In this document: in pieces, positions 55,353 to 64,000 of the stretch | Layout: each line of letters begins with the position of its first letter | How positions within the stretch are numbered: the stretch's first letter is position 1 | Assembly (NCBI RefSeq): GCF_008247605.1 | Contig: NZ_CP043420.1 | Coordinates: 1,860,001-1,924,000, forward strand | DNA: 64,000 nucleotides | Direction: 5' to 3' | From: Kushneria phosphatilytica | Lineage (GTDB): Bacteria; Pseudomonadota; Gammaproteobacteria; Pseudomonadales; Halomonadaceae | Translations under genes and position numbers: made by a program | Notes under the pieces: model-generated | Databases searched by the model: none | Told to the model about the DNA's origin: nothing | The model's input: only the letters and a program-made list of their open reading frames with translations

Positions 55353-56510
55353 TCAGGCATGAGTCGCTGGCTCATCGCCAGCGGTCGAATCAAGTTCGGG
55401 AGGTACCGCAATATCCTGCGGCGTATTCGGAGCCGGCCCACCTTCGCTTTGAAAGCGGCGCAGCTGATAAACCCAGGCCAGCACTTCAGCCACGGCGGTA
55501 TACAAGGGCCCGGGGATCTCACGCTCGAGATCGGCGTGACGGTACAGCGCCCTGGCCAGTGGGGGAGCCTCCAACAGGGGAACATGGTGTTCCCGCCCCA
55601 CTTCACGGATCCGGGCAGCCACGGCATCGGCGCCCTTGGCCACGACCCGCGGCGCTCCCATTTCCTCTTCACGGTAGGCCAGTGCCACGGCAAAGTGGGT
55701 CGGGTTGGTAACGATCACGTCCGCCTGCGGTACTTCGCTCATCATTCGGCGGCGAGCCATGGCCTGCTGCTGCTGACGAATTCGCCCTTTCACCTGGGGA
55801 TCGCCCTCGGACTCCTTGTGCTCCTGACGGATATCCTCGCGGCTCATGCGCAGCTTCTTGTGGTGACTCCATATCTGATAAGGCACATCCAGCAGAATTA
55901 CGCCGATGAAGGCGAGCATGATCAATGCACAGCAGGTGGCCGCCATGGTCAGCGAGGAGCGCATCGCCGCCAGTATGCTCTGACCTGCCAGCGCCACCAG
56001 CTGCTCCTGATGAAAATAGAGATACATCGCTGCCACTACGCCGATCAGAATCGACTTGGCAATGGTTTTGGCCAATTCGGCCAACGCCTGCGAGGAGAAG
56101 ATACGCTTGAGACCGGAGACCGGATTAAGCTTGTTGGGGTCGGGCTTCAACGATTTGGTTGAAAACAGCCATCCGCCCAGCAACATTGGCGAAACAAAGG
56201 CAATGACGGCCAGTACACCCAACAAAGGCGCCAATGCCAGCAGTGCATGTACACCCAGATTGAAGCTATCAATCAACATCCGCGAGTCATCGAAAAGCTC
56301 ATCGTGAGCGAAGCTCATGCTGCCGCGCATGACATCGGCCAGCATGCTGCCCATCCAGCCGGCCATCAGCCACAGGGTGCCAATGCCGACACTGATCAAT
56401 GCAAAGGTTGTCAACTCGCGCGAACGCGCGACCTGCCCCTCTTCGCGCGCCTTTTCCAGACGGCGGGGTGTCGGTTGTTCCGTTTTTTCCTGATCGCTGT
56501 CGTTCGCCAT
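55353..56510 (-). CDS. flhB: Flagellar export specificity switch protein FlhB
   Basis: A 385-residue gate protein. N-terminal DQEKTEQPTPRRLEKAREEG, four TM segments, and the autocleavage motif NPTH in ADVIVTNPTHFAVALAYRE at about residue 268. After cleavage it changes substrate from hook to filament type in answer to FliK. The C-terminal tail is extended by about 30 polar residues. First gene of flhBAE, behind a terminator after cheZ. Confidence 0.97.
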   Translation of the reverse strand: MANDSDQEKTEQPTPRRLEKAREEGQVARSRELTTFALISVGIGTLWLMAGWMGSMLADVMRGSMSFAHDELFDDSRMLIDSFNLGVHALLALAPLLGVLAVIAFVSPMLLGGWLFSTKSLKPDPNKLNPVSGLKRIFSSQALAELAKTIAKSILIGVVAAMYLYFHQEQLVALAGQSILAAMRSSLTMAATCCALIMLAFIGVILLDVPYQIWSHHKKLRMSREDIRQEHKESEGDPQVKGRIRQQQQAMARRRMMSEVPQADVIVTNPTHFAVALAYREEEMGAPRVVAKGADAVAARIREVGREHHVPLLEAPPLARALYRHADLEREIPGPLYTAVAEVLAWVYQLRRFQSEGGPAPNTPQDIAVPPELDSTAGDEPATHA

Positions 56511-56582
56511 GACCGAACCGAGATAACCACCGGGAGTTTCCGGAAGGCTATTGTGGTCGGCAAGCGCTCATGACGATTACGC

Positions 56583-56610
56583 GAAAAGCCCAGCGTTTGC
56601 CGGGCTTTTC
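56583..56610 (-). terminator. Terminator between cheZ and flhB
   Basis: Stem gaaaagccc/gggcttttc with a 10-base loop, followed on the minus strand by TTTTCGCG, 25 bases after the cheZ stop. It separates the late chemotaxis operon from flhBAE. Confidence 0.82.
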
Positions 56611-56634
56611 ATTCGATACAATGAAGACTGTCGC

Positions 56635-57303
56635 TCAGAAGCCGAGGCTGTCCAGCAGATCATCCACCTGGGACTGATCACTGACGACATCATCCCCCTT
56701 CTCGGCCGCCACCTGCGGACCATTGAGCAGCGATGAAGGTCCGGTCGCTTCTGCCTTCTGAGTGCGATTACGCTCCCGGTGTTCTTCGGGGATATTATCG
56801 ATCAGCACCTGCACAAGCTGACGCTCGATTTCCCGAATGACATCCATCATCTTCTTGATGACCTGGCCGGTCAGATCCTGGAAATCCTGTGCCATCATGA
56901 TTTCCAGCAACTGGGCGTTGGTCGCCCGGGTCTGATCCGGCACCCATGCCAGATAGGCACGAGTATCCGCTACCAGTTCACGTGCATCACCCAACTCGAT
57001 GGGCTGTTCGAACCAGCTATCCCAGCGTTCGGCAAGACCGTTGGCCTGAGCCTCGATCTTGTCCTGCAACGGCTGTGCGACTTCGGTAGCCGATAGAGCA
57101 CGCTCGGCAGCCTGTTCCGTCATGGTGGCAATATAATTGAGACGATCGCGCGCATCCGGAATAGCCTGAGCCGCGCGCTCAACCTCCTGATCCAGCCCCA
57201 GTTCACGCATGTTTTCATGCAGCGCACGGGTCAGCTGGCCAATGCGAGCGATCAGTTCGAAGTTTTCAGCTTCGGTTCTCGCTGCGGAGTTCTGACTCGT
57301 CAT
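56635..57303 (-). CDS. cheZ: CheY-phosphate phosphatase CheZ
   Basis: A 222-residue helical phosphatase. The catalytic helix [18 protein letters not shown] carries the key Asp and Gln (about 147-150). The C-terminal CheY-binding peptide [11 protein letters not shown] is intact after a flexible linker. AGGGAG precedes the ATG. It sits directly after cheY. Confidence 0.96.
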   Translation of the reverse strand: MTSQNSAARTEAENFELIARIGQLTRALHENMRELGLDQEVERAAQAIPDARDRLNYIATMTEQAAERALSATEVAQPLQDKIEAQANGLAERWDSWFEQPIELGDARELVADTRAYLAWVPDQTRATNAQLLEIMMAQDFQDLTGQVIKKMMDVIREIERQLVQVLIDNIPEEHRERNRTQKAEATGPSSLLNGPQVAAEKGDDVVSDQSQVDDLLDSLGF

Positions 57304-57343
57304 GGTGATTGCTCCCTATTGAGCCGTGATGGCGCAATCGCCA

Positions 57344-57733
57344 TTACTTGTCGAGTTTCTCGAAGATCTTGTTGATCTTCTCTTCCAGCGTTGCAGCCGT
57401 GAAGGGTTTGACAACATAGCCGTTGGCACCTGCCTGAGCCGCGGCGATGATATTTTCCTTCTTGGCTTCCGCGGTCACCATCAGTACCGGAAGATGCTTG
57501 AGAGCATCGTCAGCCCGAATCTGCTTGAGCATTTCCAGACCATCCAGATTCGGCATGTTCCAGTCGGAGACCACGAACCCGAACCCCCCGGCCTTCAGAC
57601 GCTCCAGGCCGGCAGCGCCATCCTCGGCCTCTTCCACGTTGTGATAACCCAGCTCCTTGAGCAGGTTGCGTACAATTCGACGCATGGTGGGAAAGTCATC
57701 CACCACCAGAATATTGATGTTCTTGTCAGCCAT
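57344..57733 (-). CDS. cheY: Chemotaxis response regulator CheY
   Basis: A 129-residue single receiver domain. Acid pair in [16 protein letters not shown], phospho-acceptor Asp in [16 protein letters not shown] (near 57), Thr in [14 protein letters not shown] and Lys in [19 protein letters not shown] stands before ATG 57733; the frame extends 3 codons upstream. Phospho-CheY binds FliM to reverse the motor. Confidence 0.97.
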   Translation of the reverse strand: MADKNINILVVDDFPTMRRIVRNLLKELGYHNVEEAEDGAAGLERLKAGGFGFVVSDWNMPNLDGLEMLKQIRADDALKHLPVLMVTAEAKKENIIAAAQAGANGYVVKPFTAATLEEKINKIFEKLDK

Positions 57734-57795
57734 GAGAATCATCCTGTTTTACGGGCGTTGGACGCCCCGTTGAATCACTGATCGCGTCTGCGAGA

Positions 57796-58857
57796 TCAGA
57801 CACGAAGGCTTTGGCGATGGCTGCTGGCCATGACGGCCATGGCGTGCTCGCACATCGACTGAATGGGTACCACCTCACAGGCAGCCTCCAGGGCAATAGC
57901 CTCGCGCGGCATGCCGAACACCACGCAGGTCGCTTCATCCTGAGCCAGGGTATAAGCACCGGCGTCACGCATTGTTTTCAGGCCCTGGGCACCATCCCGC
58001 CCCATGCCGGTCAGCAGTACGCCGATGGCATTGCGTCCGGCATGGCGCGCAGCACTCTCGAACAGCACATCGACCGAAGGCCGGTGACGATTGACGGGTG
58101 GCCCTTCTTCAAGCTCGATGACATAGTTGGCCCCGCTACGGCCCAGCTTGAGATGACGTTCACCGCCCGGCGCGATATAGGCATGACCAGGTAGCACTCG
58201 TTCGCCGTGAACGGCTTCGCGCACACTGATGCGACACAGGGTATTCAGACGCTCGGCAAAGGAGCGAGTAAAACCGGCCGGCATGTGCTGAGTGATCAAT
58301 ACGGCTGGCGCATCCGGTGGCAACGGCATCAGTAATTCACGGATCGCTTCGGTCCCACCGGTCGAAGCACCCACGATCAACAGCTTTTCGCTTGAGGTCA
58401 TGGGCGCCCGCACTGTGGTCGCAGGCGTCTGAGGCGTTACCGGCTTTTTAAGACGTGCTCTCGCTGCCGCACGGATCTTATCGGCAATCAGCTCGGTATA
58501 TTCAATCATCCCATCCCGGATACCCAGTTTGGGTTTGCTGACGAAATCGACAGCCCCCAGCTCCAGCGCCCGCATGGTGATCTCCGAACCCCTTTCGGTC
58601 AGAGACGAGATCATGACGACCGGCGTAGGCCGCAGGCGCATCAAACGTTCCAGGAAGTCCAGCCCATCCATGCGCGGCATTTCGACATCCAGTGTCAGAA
58701 CATCCGGGTTATGTTGCTTGATCAGCTCTCGAGCGATCAGCGGGTCCGGAGCCGTTGCCACGACCTCCATATCTGGCTGACTGTTGATAATCTCGCTGAT
58801 CAGGGCCCGAATCAGTGCCGAGTCATCAATACACAGCACCCGAATCCTGTTGGTCAT
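57796..58857 (-). CDS. cheB: Receptor methylesterase CheB
   Basis: A 353-residue protein with an N-terminal receiver ([16 protein letters not shown]; phospho-Asp in [20 protein letters not shown]) and a C-terminal methylesterase with the nucleophile Ser in [15 protein letters not shown], His in [17 protein letters not shown] and the Asp in [18 protein letters not shown] precedes the ATG. It overlaps cheD by 4 bases. Confidence 0.97.
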   Translation of the reverse strand: MTNRIRVLCIDDSALIRALISEIINSQPDMEVVATAPDPLIARELIKQHNPDVLTLDVEMPRMDGLDFLERLMRLRPTPVVMISSLTERGSEITMRALELGAVDFVSKPKLGIRDGMIEYTELIADKIRAAARARLKKPVTPQTPATTVRAPMTSSEKLLIVGASTGGTEAIRELLMPLPPDAPAVLITQHMPAGFTRSFAERLNTLCRISVREAVHGERVLPGHAYIAPGGERHLKLGRSGANYVIELEEGPPVNRHRPSVDVLFESAARHAGRNAIGVLLTGMGRDGAQGLKTMRDAGAYTLAQDEATCVVFGMPREAIALEAACEVVPIQSMCEHAMAVMASSHRQSLRV

Positions 58858-59525
58858 GTTCTGAACTCCTTAACATCAGGCATGAGCGCCCGGACCTCCT
58901 TTGGCAGTTCACGCGATGGCAGCTCGGCAATCAGCCGGCTTTCCTGCTGACGCACACGTTCGGCACCCTCCTGAGCACCGAGCTTGCGCACCAGCATCCG
59001 ACCACTGGCGGGCAGATAGTGCACGCGCCGCGCCGAAGGCCCTCCCAGATCTCTGGCAAGCAGTGTGATGCCATGCTCGGCCAGTGACTGAACGACATAG
59101 TCAGCGTTGGCATCCCCTACACGAGCAGCACTACCCGACATGACTCGTCCCCCACCCGCCACCTTGGCTTCAATACGTTCGCGTCGGGCACCCATTCGCT
59201 CCATGGCTTCAATCAGCACCGCCATGGCGTGATTGCCATAACGCAAACCATGACGTGGATCACAGGCCTGAGGCGTCCACGGCAGCATGTAGTGATTCAT
59301 GCCCGCCACGCCCGCTACCGGATCGCGCAGACAGGCCGAGACGCAGGAGCCCAATACAGTCGACAGCACGCCAATTTTCTCCTGCGGCCCTTTCTGACCC
59401 GAGCCCGCTGCCATGACATCAAAGCGGGTTACAAAATACTCGCAAGGCAACAGCTTGATAGCTGCCAGTCCGGTATCACGATCGACATAATGATGGGTCG
59501 CTACCGCTTCCGGCATCATCTTCAT
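58854..59525 (-). CDS. cheD: Receptor glutamine deamidase CheD
   Basis: A 223-residue protein. The catalytic Cys and His lie in [20 protein letters not shown] and NHYMLP, with [20 protein letters not shown] following. CheD deamidates receptor glutamines, creating methylation sites. It overlaps cheR and cheB by 4 bases each. Enteric bacteria lack it; its presence between cheR and cheB in an otherwise enteric-like operon is notable. Confidence 0.95.
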   Translation of the reverse strand: MKMMPEAVATHHYVDRDTGLAAIKLLPCEYFVTRFDVMAAGSGQKGPQEKIGVLSTVLGSCVSACLRDPVAGVAGMNHYMLPWTPQACDPRHGLRYGNHAMAVLIEAMERMGARRERIEAKVAGGGRVMSGSAARVGDANADYVVQSLAEHGITLLARDLGGPSARRVHYLPASGRMLVRKLGAQEGAERVRQQESRLIAELPSRELPKEVRALMPDVKEFRT

Positions 59526-60370
59526 GACGCCATCCGTCGTCGGGATGATTGTTCATAAACGGTGTGCCCCCTCAGTCGGAAAGCATCCGTCAGGTACGTA
59601 AAGTTTTCCGAATGCCCTGCAAACAGCAGACCATCATCCTTGAGCAGCGGCACAAATCGCTCCAACAGCTTTTTCTGAGTCGGCTTGTCGAAATAGATCA
59701 TGATGTTGCGGCAGAAAATGGCATCGAACTGCCCTTCCAGCCCCCAGCCGGACTCGAGCAGGTTGAGCGGCCTGAACTCCACCATTGCCCTGAGCGCAGC
59801 ATTGATGCGTGCCATGCCACTGCGCGCTCCGGTGCCGCGCTGAAAATAGCTTTTACGCTGCTGCTCACTGAGACGTTCGATCTGGTTCATCGGATAGATG
59901 CCCTGGCGAGCCACTTCGAGCGCTCGGGTATCGATATCGGTGGCAATGATTCTGGCGTTACTGGCACGACTGCCCAGCGCTTCGCTCAGAGTGATCGCCA
60001 ACGACCAGGGCTCCTCGCCGGTGGAAGCCGCACAGCACCAGATACGAACCGGTTCGGAACGATTGCGAACATGTTCGGCCAGCAACGGGAAGTGATGCGC
60101 TTCACGAAAAAATGAGGTCAGATTGGTTGTCAGGGCATTGACGAAGTGCTCCCATTCCGCACCCTTTTCCCCCTGACCTTCCAATGCCTGAAGATATTGT
60201 TTGAAGCTCTTGTGTCCCAGTGCCCGTAACCGGCGTGCCAGGCGGCTGTAGACCATCTCGCGCTTATGCATCGCCAGAGCGATGCCCGCACGCTGGTGAA
60301 TCAGCTGGCGCACCTTCTCGAAGTCCGTATCTGTAAAGGTAAGTTCGCGATGTTCTGCCGCTTCTGCCAC
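59522..60370 (-). CDS. cheR: Receptor methyltransferase CheR
   Basis: A 282-residue SAM-dependent methyltransferase. The N-terminal domain has RQLIHQRAGIALAMHKREMV and LTTNLTSFFREAHHFPLL; the SAM site is IWCCAASTGEEPWSLAI, with FDAIFCRNIMIYFD near the end. The frame is open to 60475, overlapping the receptor gene, but GTG 60370 has an excellent AGAGGA 7 bases upstream and gives normal length. Confidence 0.95.
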   Translation of the reverse strand: MAEAAEHRELTFTDTDFEKVRQLIHQRAGIALAMHKREMVYSRLARRLRALGHKSFKQYLQALEGQGEKGAEWEHFVNALTTNLTSFFREAHHFPLLAEHVRNRSEPVRIWCCAASTGEEPWSLAITLSEALGSRASNARIIATDIDTRALEVARQGIYPMNQIERLSEQQRKSYFQRGTGARSGMARINAALRAMVEFRPLNLLESGWGLEGQFDAIFCRNIMIYFDKPTQKKLLERFVPLLKDDGLLFAGHSENFTYLTDAFRLRGHTVYEQSSRRRMAS

Positions 60371-60419
60371 TGCCGTATCCTCTTGTTCGCGACACCGTAG
60401 TGTTCGCTGGACCTTCTGA

Positions 60420-62702
60420 TCAGAAGGTCTCCCATTCATCATCGGCGACCTTATCGGCAGCCTCATGCGATACATTACGGCTTGTCATACCTTTCGATCG
60501 GTTCGGCGTACCCTGCCTTCCCGCATCATCGCGCTTTGCCGTATACATCCCGGAACGTGCCCCTGACTGCCCTTTTGTTCTTTCCGAACTCTCTGTCGAA
60601 GAGTGAACTGATCTGGTGATAGCGGACTCGGACGGACGGGCCGAATGACATTCAGATGACGATCCGGTTATCGGCGCGCTGGTCACTTTCTTGATGCGAA
60701 AAATCGAAATTGCACCGCGCAGCCCTTCTGCCTGCTGACTCAGGGCATTGGCCGAAGCAGCTGACTGCTCAACCAGAGCAGCGTTCTGCTGGGTCATCTG
60801 GTCCATGCGATTGACCGCTTCCGTAACCTGTTCAATCCCGCTGCGCTGCTCCACGGCGGCATGGGAAACTTCTCCCATCAGAGTGCTGACCCGATGAATC
60901 GACGTCACGATTTCATCCATGGTGCGGCGCGTCTGTTCTACCAGCGTACTGCCGGCCTCGACGCGTTCGGTGGAGGTTGTGATCAATGACTTGATCTCCT
61001 GGGCCGCCTCGGCACTACGGCCAGCCAACGCTCGGACTTCTCCGGCGACCACGGCGAATCCACGCCCCTGTTCACCCGCACGAGCCGCTTCCACCGAGGC
61101 ATTCAGCGCCAGAATGTTGGTCTGGAAGGCAATGTCATCGATCATGCCGACAATGTCGGTAATACGTGTCGAGGCCTCACTGATTTCTTCCATGGTGCTG
61201 ACTACCTTGCCGACCTCCTGGCCGCCCCGTTCAGCGATTCCCGAGGCTTCTTCGGCCAGACGCGAAGCATTGCCGGCGCTTTCGGCTCCCTGCGCAACCG
61301 TGGAATTCAGCTCTTCCATGCTGCTGGCTGTCTGCTCGAGTGCCGCTGCCTGCTCTTCGGTACGTCGGGAAAGATTGGCGTTACCACTGGCGATATCGGC
61401 CGTCGCCGGCGTGACCACATCGACCCCCTGTTTGACATCCTCGACAATACTAATCAGACCGCGACGCATGGCATTCAATGAATTCATCATGCGACCGAAC
61501 TCATCTCGACGTTTTGTATCAAGTTCTGCTGAAAGATTGCCTGCCGCGATCTGACGCGACAGGTCGAGAGTGGCTTGCAACGGTTGAACGATACTGCGAG
61601 TTACCAGCACTCCTCCCACCAGCAGCAACAGAAAGACCCCCGCGGCCAGCCCCAGCATCCCCCAAAGGGCGAGCCGGTAGCGCTCATCAGCCTGCTGCTG
61701 GATGGCCATTGCGGTCTGACGGGTTTCCCCTACCAGATCGTTGACCAGTTCGTGGAGCTGCTCGATTCGAGGCTGCGTCTGAGTACGCCATTGCGAAATG
61801 GCCGCAAAGTAACTGCCACTTTGCATATCCTCGAGAATGGAAGGGATATCGTTGTTCAAAAACCGGGTCAGCAGCTGATCCATCTGCTGACGACTCTCCG
61901 CCCCCTGCTGACTGGCGTGTTCCAGATACGCCTGCCAAAGGGAGCTGACATTTGCACCCGCCCCCTCCAGACTGTTTTTGAGATTGTCCAGATCGGCACG
62001 ATTGGCCTTGCCTACGGCGGTATTGATGAGATTGCCGTATTTACCCAGTCGCTGGTCGATCGCTTGCAAACGCCCTGTCTGGGCCAGACCACGCTCGGCA
62101 ATCTGCTGACCTGAGAGATACATGCTATGCAAACCATAGCCGCCGGCCAGGGCAAGTCCTGCCAACCCCAGTGCCGCAATCGCAATCATGATGGCCAGAC
62201 GACGCCCGACTGTCAGACGCGTCATCCTTTCCAGGCGAGCTTTCAGTGAGTGCGCATGAATCTCACCTCTGACCAGATGAGCCCGAGGCTTCTGCCCGTC
62301 ACGCAGCCGTGCGTAAACAACTTCTGCCAGGCGCTTGTCCTTCTTGTTCGGTCGCATCCGGACCGAAGCATAGCCCACGACATTGCCTGATTCGGTGATG
62401 GGCGTTACCGTCGCGTGAACCCAGTAGTGATCACCATTCTTGCGTCGATTCTTGACCAGGCCGGTCCAGGCTCGACCACTGCGAATCGTTTTCCAGAAAT
62501 CGGCAAAGGCTTCAGGAGGCATGTCCGGATGACGCACCATGTTGTGGGGTGATCCCATCAACTCTTCCCAGTCAAAACCACTGACTGCGACGAAATCCGG
62601 ATTGGCAAACACAATGTTACCTTTCAGATCCGTCTGTGAGATCAGATACTGGTGCTCATCAAGTTCATATTCCCGTTGAGTCACGGGTAGATTCTGTCGC
62701 AT
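60420..62702 (-). CDS. PAS-domain methyl-accepting chemotaxis protein (Aer-like) with CheR/CheB tether
   Basis: A 760-residue receptor. The N-terminal PAS domain (about 20-130) shows GFDWEELMGSPHNMVRHPDM and WTGLVKNRRKNGDHYWVHAT, as in Aer energy sensors that bind FAD. Two TM helices follow (RRLAIMIAIAALGLAGLALA and GMLGLAAGVFLLLLVGGVLV) around a periplasmic helical part, then HAMP and the MCP hairpin tip (FQTNILALNASVEAARAGEQ). The C-terminus ends DDEWETF, matching the NWETF pentapeptide that tethers CheR and CheB. ATG 62702 has GGA upstream; the longer frame to 62852 is unlikely. Confidence 0.93.
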   Translation of the reverse strand: MRQNLPVTQREYELDEHQYLISQTDLKGNIVFANPDFVAVSGFDWEELMGSPHNMVRHPDMPPEAFADFWKTIRSGRAWTGLVKNRRKNGDHYWVHATVTPITESGNVVGYASVRMRPNKKDKRLAEVVYARLRDGQKPRAHLVRGEIHAHSLKARLERMTRLTVGRRLAIMIAIAALGLAGLALAGGYGLHSMYLSGQQIAERGLAQTGRLQAIDQRLGKYGNLINTAVGKANRADLDNLKNSLEGAGANVSSLWQAYLEHASQQGAESRQQMDQLLTRFLNNDIPSILEDMQSGSYFAAISQWRTQTQPRIEQLHELVNDLVGETRQTAMAIQQQADERYRLALWGMLGLAAGVFLLLLVGGVLVTRSIVQPLQATLDLSRQIAAGNLSAELDTKRRDEFGRMMNSLNAMRRGLISIVEDVKQGVDVVTPATADIASGNANLSRRTEEQAAALEQTASSMEELNSTVAQGAESAGNASRLAEEASGIAERGGQEVGKVVSTMEEISEASTRITDIVGMIDDIAFQTNILALNASVEAARAGEQGRGFAVVAGEVRALAGRSAEAAQEIKSLITTSTERVEAGSTLVEQTRRTMDEIVTSIHRVSTLMGEVSHAAVEQRSGIEQVTEAVNRMDQMTQQNAALVEQSAASANALSQQAEGLRGAISIFRIKKVTSAPITGSSSECHSARPSESAITRSVHSSTESSERTKGQSGARSGMYTAKRDDAGRQGTPNRSKGMTSRNVSHEAADKVADDEWETF

Positions 62703-62854
62703 GGCTTTTTCCGAATTCCGGCTTCGCAGAGAGGCACCTTTTCGATGCTTCAGGTTTACCCTACGGTCCCCGGTAACAGGGGCCCCATACCGCTTTAACG
62801 ACAAAATGCGCCTGACACTTGAAGCGCCAAAACCGATGCAGGCGTAGTGCACAT

Positions 62855-62883
62855 AAAAAAACGCCGGCCCATAAGGCCGGCGT
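62855..62883 (-). terminator. Terminator between cheW and the receptor gene
   Basis: Stem acgccggcc/ggccggcgt (62861-62869 with 62875-62883), followed on the minus strand by seven T residues, 34 bases after the cheW stop. The receptor gene therefore probably has its own promoter in 62703-62854. Confidence 0.88.
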
Positions 62884-62916
62884 CAGCATGACTTTCAGAG
62901 CACGGATGAGGCTGTC

Positions 62917-63408
62917 TCAGACCACCTCGTCTACCAGTGCCATTTCTTCGCTGGTCATCAGCTTTTCAATATCCACCAGGATCAGCATGCGTTCATCAAC
63001 ACTGCCCAATCCGGTCAGATACTGGGTCGAGAGTGATGCGCCAAACTCCGGTGCCGGCTTGATCTGCTCGCTCGACAGAGTCAAAACGTCAGATACCCCA
63101 TCAACCACAATACCGACCACGCGATTACCAATATTGAGTACGATAACCACTGTCTGGCCGGTATACTCGGCACTCCCGATGTCGAAACGCAGCCGCAGAT
63201 CAACGATCGGTACGATCACGCCACGCAGATTGGTAACACCCTTGATGAATTCGGGTGCATTGGCGATTCGGGTTACCCCTTCATAACCACGAATTTCCTG
63301 CACCTTCAGGATGTCGATCCCGTATTCTTCGTCGCCCAGTCGAAAGACCAGAAATTCATGACCTTCATTGTCGACCTTCTGCAGGTCGCGTGCAGCGGCG
63401 TCCATCAT
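62917..63408 (-). CDS. cheW: Chemotaxis coupling protein CheW
   Basis: A 163-residue SH3-like coupler that links receptors to Che[41 protein letters not shown] and [13 protein letters not shown] are the family's signature blocks. It overlaps the cheA stop (ATGA). Confidence 0.97.
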   Translation of the reverse strand: MMDAAARDLQKVDNEGHEFLVFRLGDEEYGIDILKVQEIRGYEGVTRIANAPEFIKGVTNLRGVIVPIVDLRLRFDIGSAEYTGQTVVIVLNIGNRVVGIVVDGVSDVLTLSSEQIKPAPEFGASLSTQYLTGLGSVDERMLILVDIEKLMTSEEMALVDEVV

Positions 63409-64000
63409 GCCGTTTCTCCCCTGTTGACTTTGGCCTGCTGGCGCGCTTTCTCACGATCGCGCGTGGTCCTCGACAGAGCCGGAATATCCAGAATCAGGGC
63501 AACGCTGCCGTCACCCAGTATGGTGGCCGCGGAGACTCCGTTGACCTTGCGGTAGTTGGTCTCCAGATTCTTGACCACGACCTGGTGCTGACCGATCAAC
63601 TGATCGACCAACAAGCCAAAATGACGCCCTTCGCTCTGAACGATAATCACGATGCCTCGTGTTACATCCTGCTCGGCGTCCGGTATATCAAACACCCGAT
63701 GCAATTCGACCAGTGGAAGATACTCGCCCCGGACAAAAAGCAACCGCTCGCTACCGGTGACAGTATTGATATGGTCTTCACTGACCTGCATCGATTCCAT
63801 GATGGCGCTCAGCGGGAGGATATAGATCTCTTCGCCGACACGTACCGACATGCCATCCAGAATGGCCAGGGTCAGCGGCAATACGATTCGGATACTGGTG
63901 CCCTGCCCCGGATTGGAGAGAATATCGACATGTCCTCCCATCTGCTGAATGTTGCGCTTGACCACATCCATGCCTACGCCACGACCGGAAACATCCGTGA
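63405..64000 (-). CDS. cheA: Chemotaxis histidine kinase CheA, C-terminal part (5-prime end outside window)
   Basis: About 198 residues of CheA, cut by the window edge. The first visible residues [20 protein letters not shown] are the G2 box of the ATPase domain, followed by [20 protein letters not shown]. The CheW-like P5 domain then runs to the stop ([36 protein letters not shown]). The first genes of the operon lie beyond the right edge. Confidence 0.97.
   Translation of the reverse strand, partial: TDVSGRGVGMDVVKRNIQQMGGHVDILSNPGQGTSIRIVLPLTLAILDGMSVRVGEEIYILPLSAIMESMQVSEDHINTVTGSERLLFVRGEYLPLVELHRVFDIPDAEQDVTRGIVIIVQSEGRHFGLLVDQLIGQHQVVVKNLETNYRKVNGVSAATILGDGSVALILDIPALSRTTRDREKARQQAKVNRGETA

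Overview
The window looks like part of the chromosome of a moderately GC-rich, motile, peritrichous-type gammaproteobacterium, most likely a member of the Halomonadaceae (Halomonas, Kushneria or Chromohalobacter). That placement is an inference from gene content, short REP-like repeats and the flagellar gene order; no rRNA marker is present.

Layout. (1) 1-10.7 kb is an envelope sugar region: the end of a DUF2489-type protein, a GT4 glycosyltransferase overlapping a PIG-L deacetylase, a galE-ugd-GT4 unit on the minus strand, a DASS/SLC13 transporter pseudogene with three in-frame nonsense codons, an AT-rich glycosyltransferase, and a TviB/WbpA-type nucleotide-sugar dehydrogenase. (2) 10.8-16.5 kb holds an RND efflux pump (adaptor plus permease, no outer-membrane channel) behind an AcrR-like operator, and a Rob-like AraC regulator. 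(3) 17.2-26.1 kb holds fliA, two nearly identical tandem flagellin genes each with its own sigma-28 promoter and terminator, a 1244-residue TPR-GT41-glycosyltransferase-sulfotransferase fusion, a small alpha/beta-hydrolase and flaG. (4) 26.2-27.7 kb has psiE, a cold-shock gene and scattered REP-like repeats. (5) 27.8-39.9 kb has fliE facing the long fliFGHIJKLMNOPQR operon. (6) 39.9-52.7 kb has a MITE-like element, then flgBCDEFGHIJKL on the minus strand, facing flgA-flgM-flgN on the plus strand. (7) 52.7-64 kb, minus strand, has cheA(partial)-cheW-aer-like receptor-cheR-cheD-cheB-cheY-cheZ, a terminator, then flhB-flhA-flhE.

How the genes work together. fliFGHI-OPQR-flhAB encode the basal body and export gate, flg genes the rod, rings, hook and hook-filament junctions. 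FlgM holds FliA (sigma-28) until the hook is finished, after which FliA fires the flagellin promoters and the flgM promoter; good sigma-28 promoters are visible at all three. The che genes set motor direction. The order cheRBYZ-flhBAE and flgNMA/flgB-L matches the enteric plan (with cheD added), and flhF/flhG are not seen. fliD, fliS, motA/motB and flhDC are not in the window.

The most unusual element is the multi-enzyme fusion directly after the flagellins. Its TPR-GT41 half resembles the plan of flagellin O-glycosyltransferases such as Caulobacter FlmG. Its second half adds a DDD-motif glycosyltransferase related to the stand-alone gene at 8.5-9.4 kb, and a PAPS-type sulfotransferase. This suggests, as inference, a flagellin decorated with a sulfated glycan.
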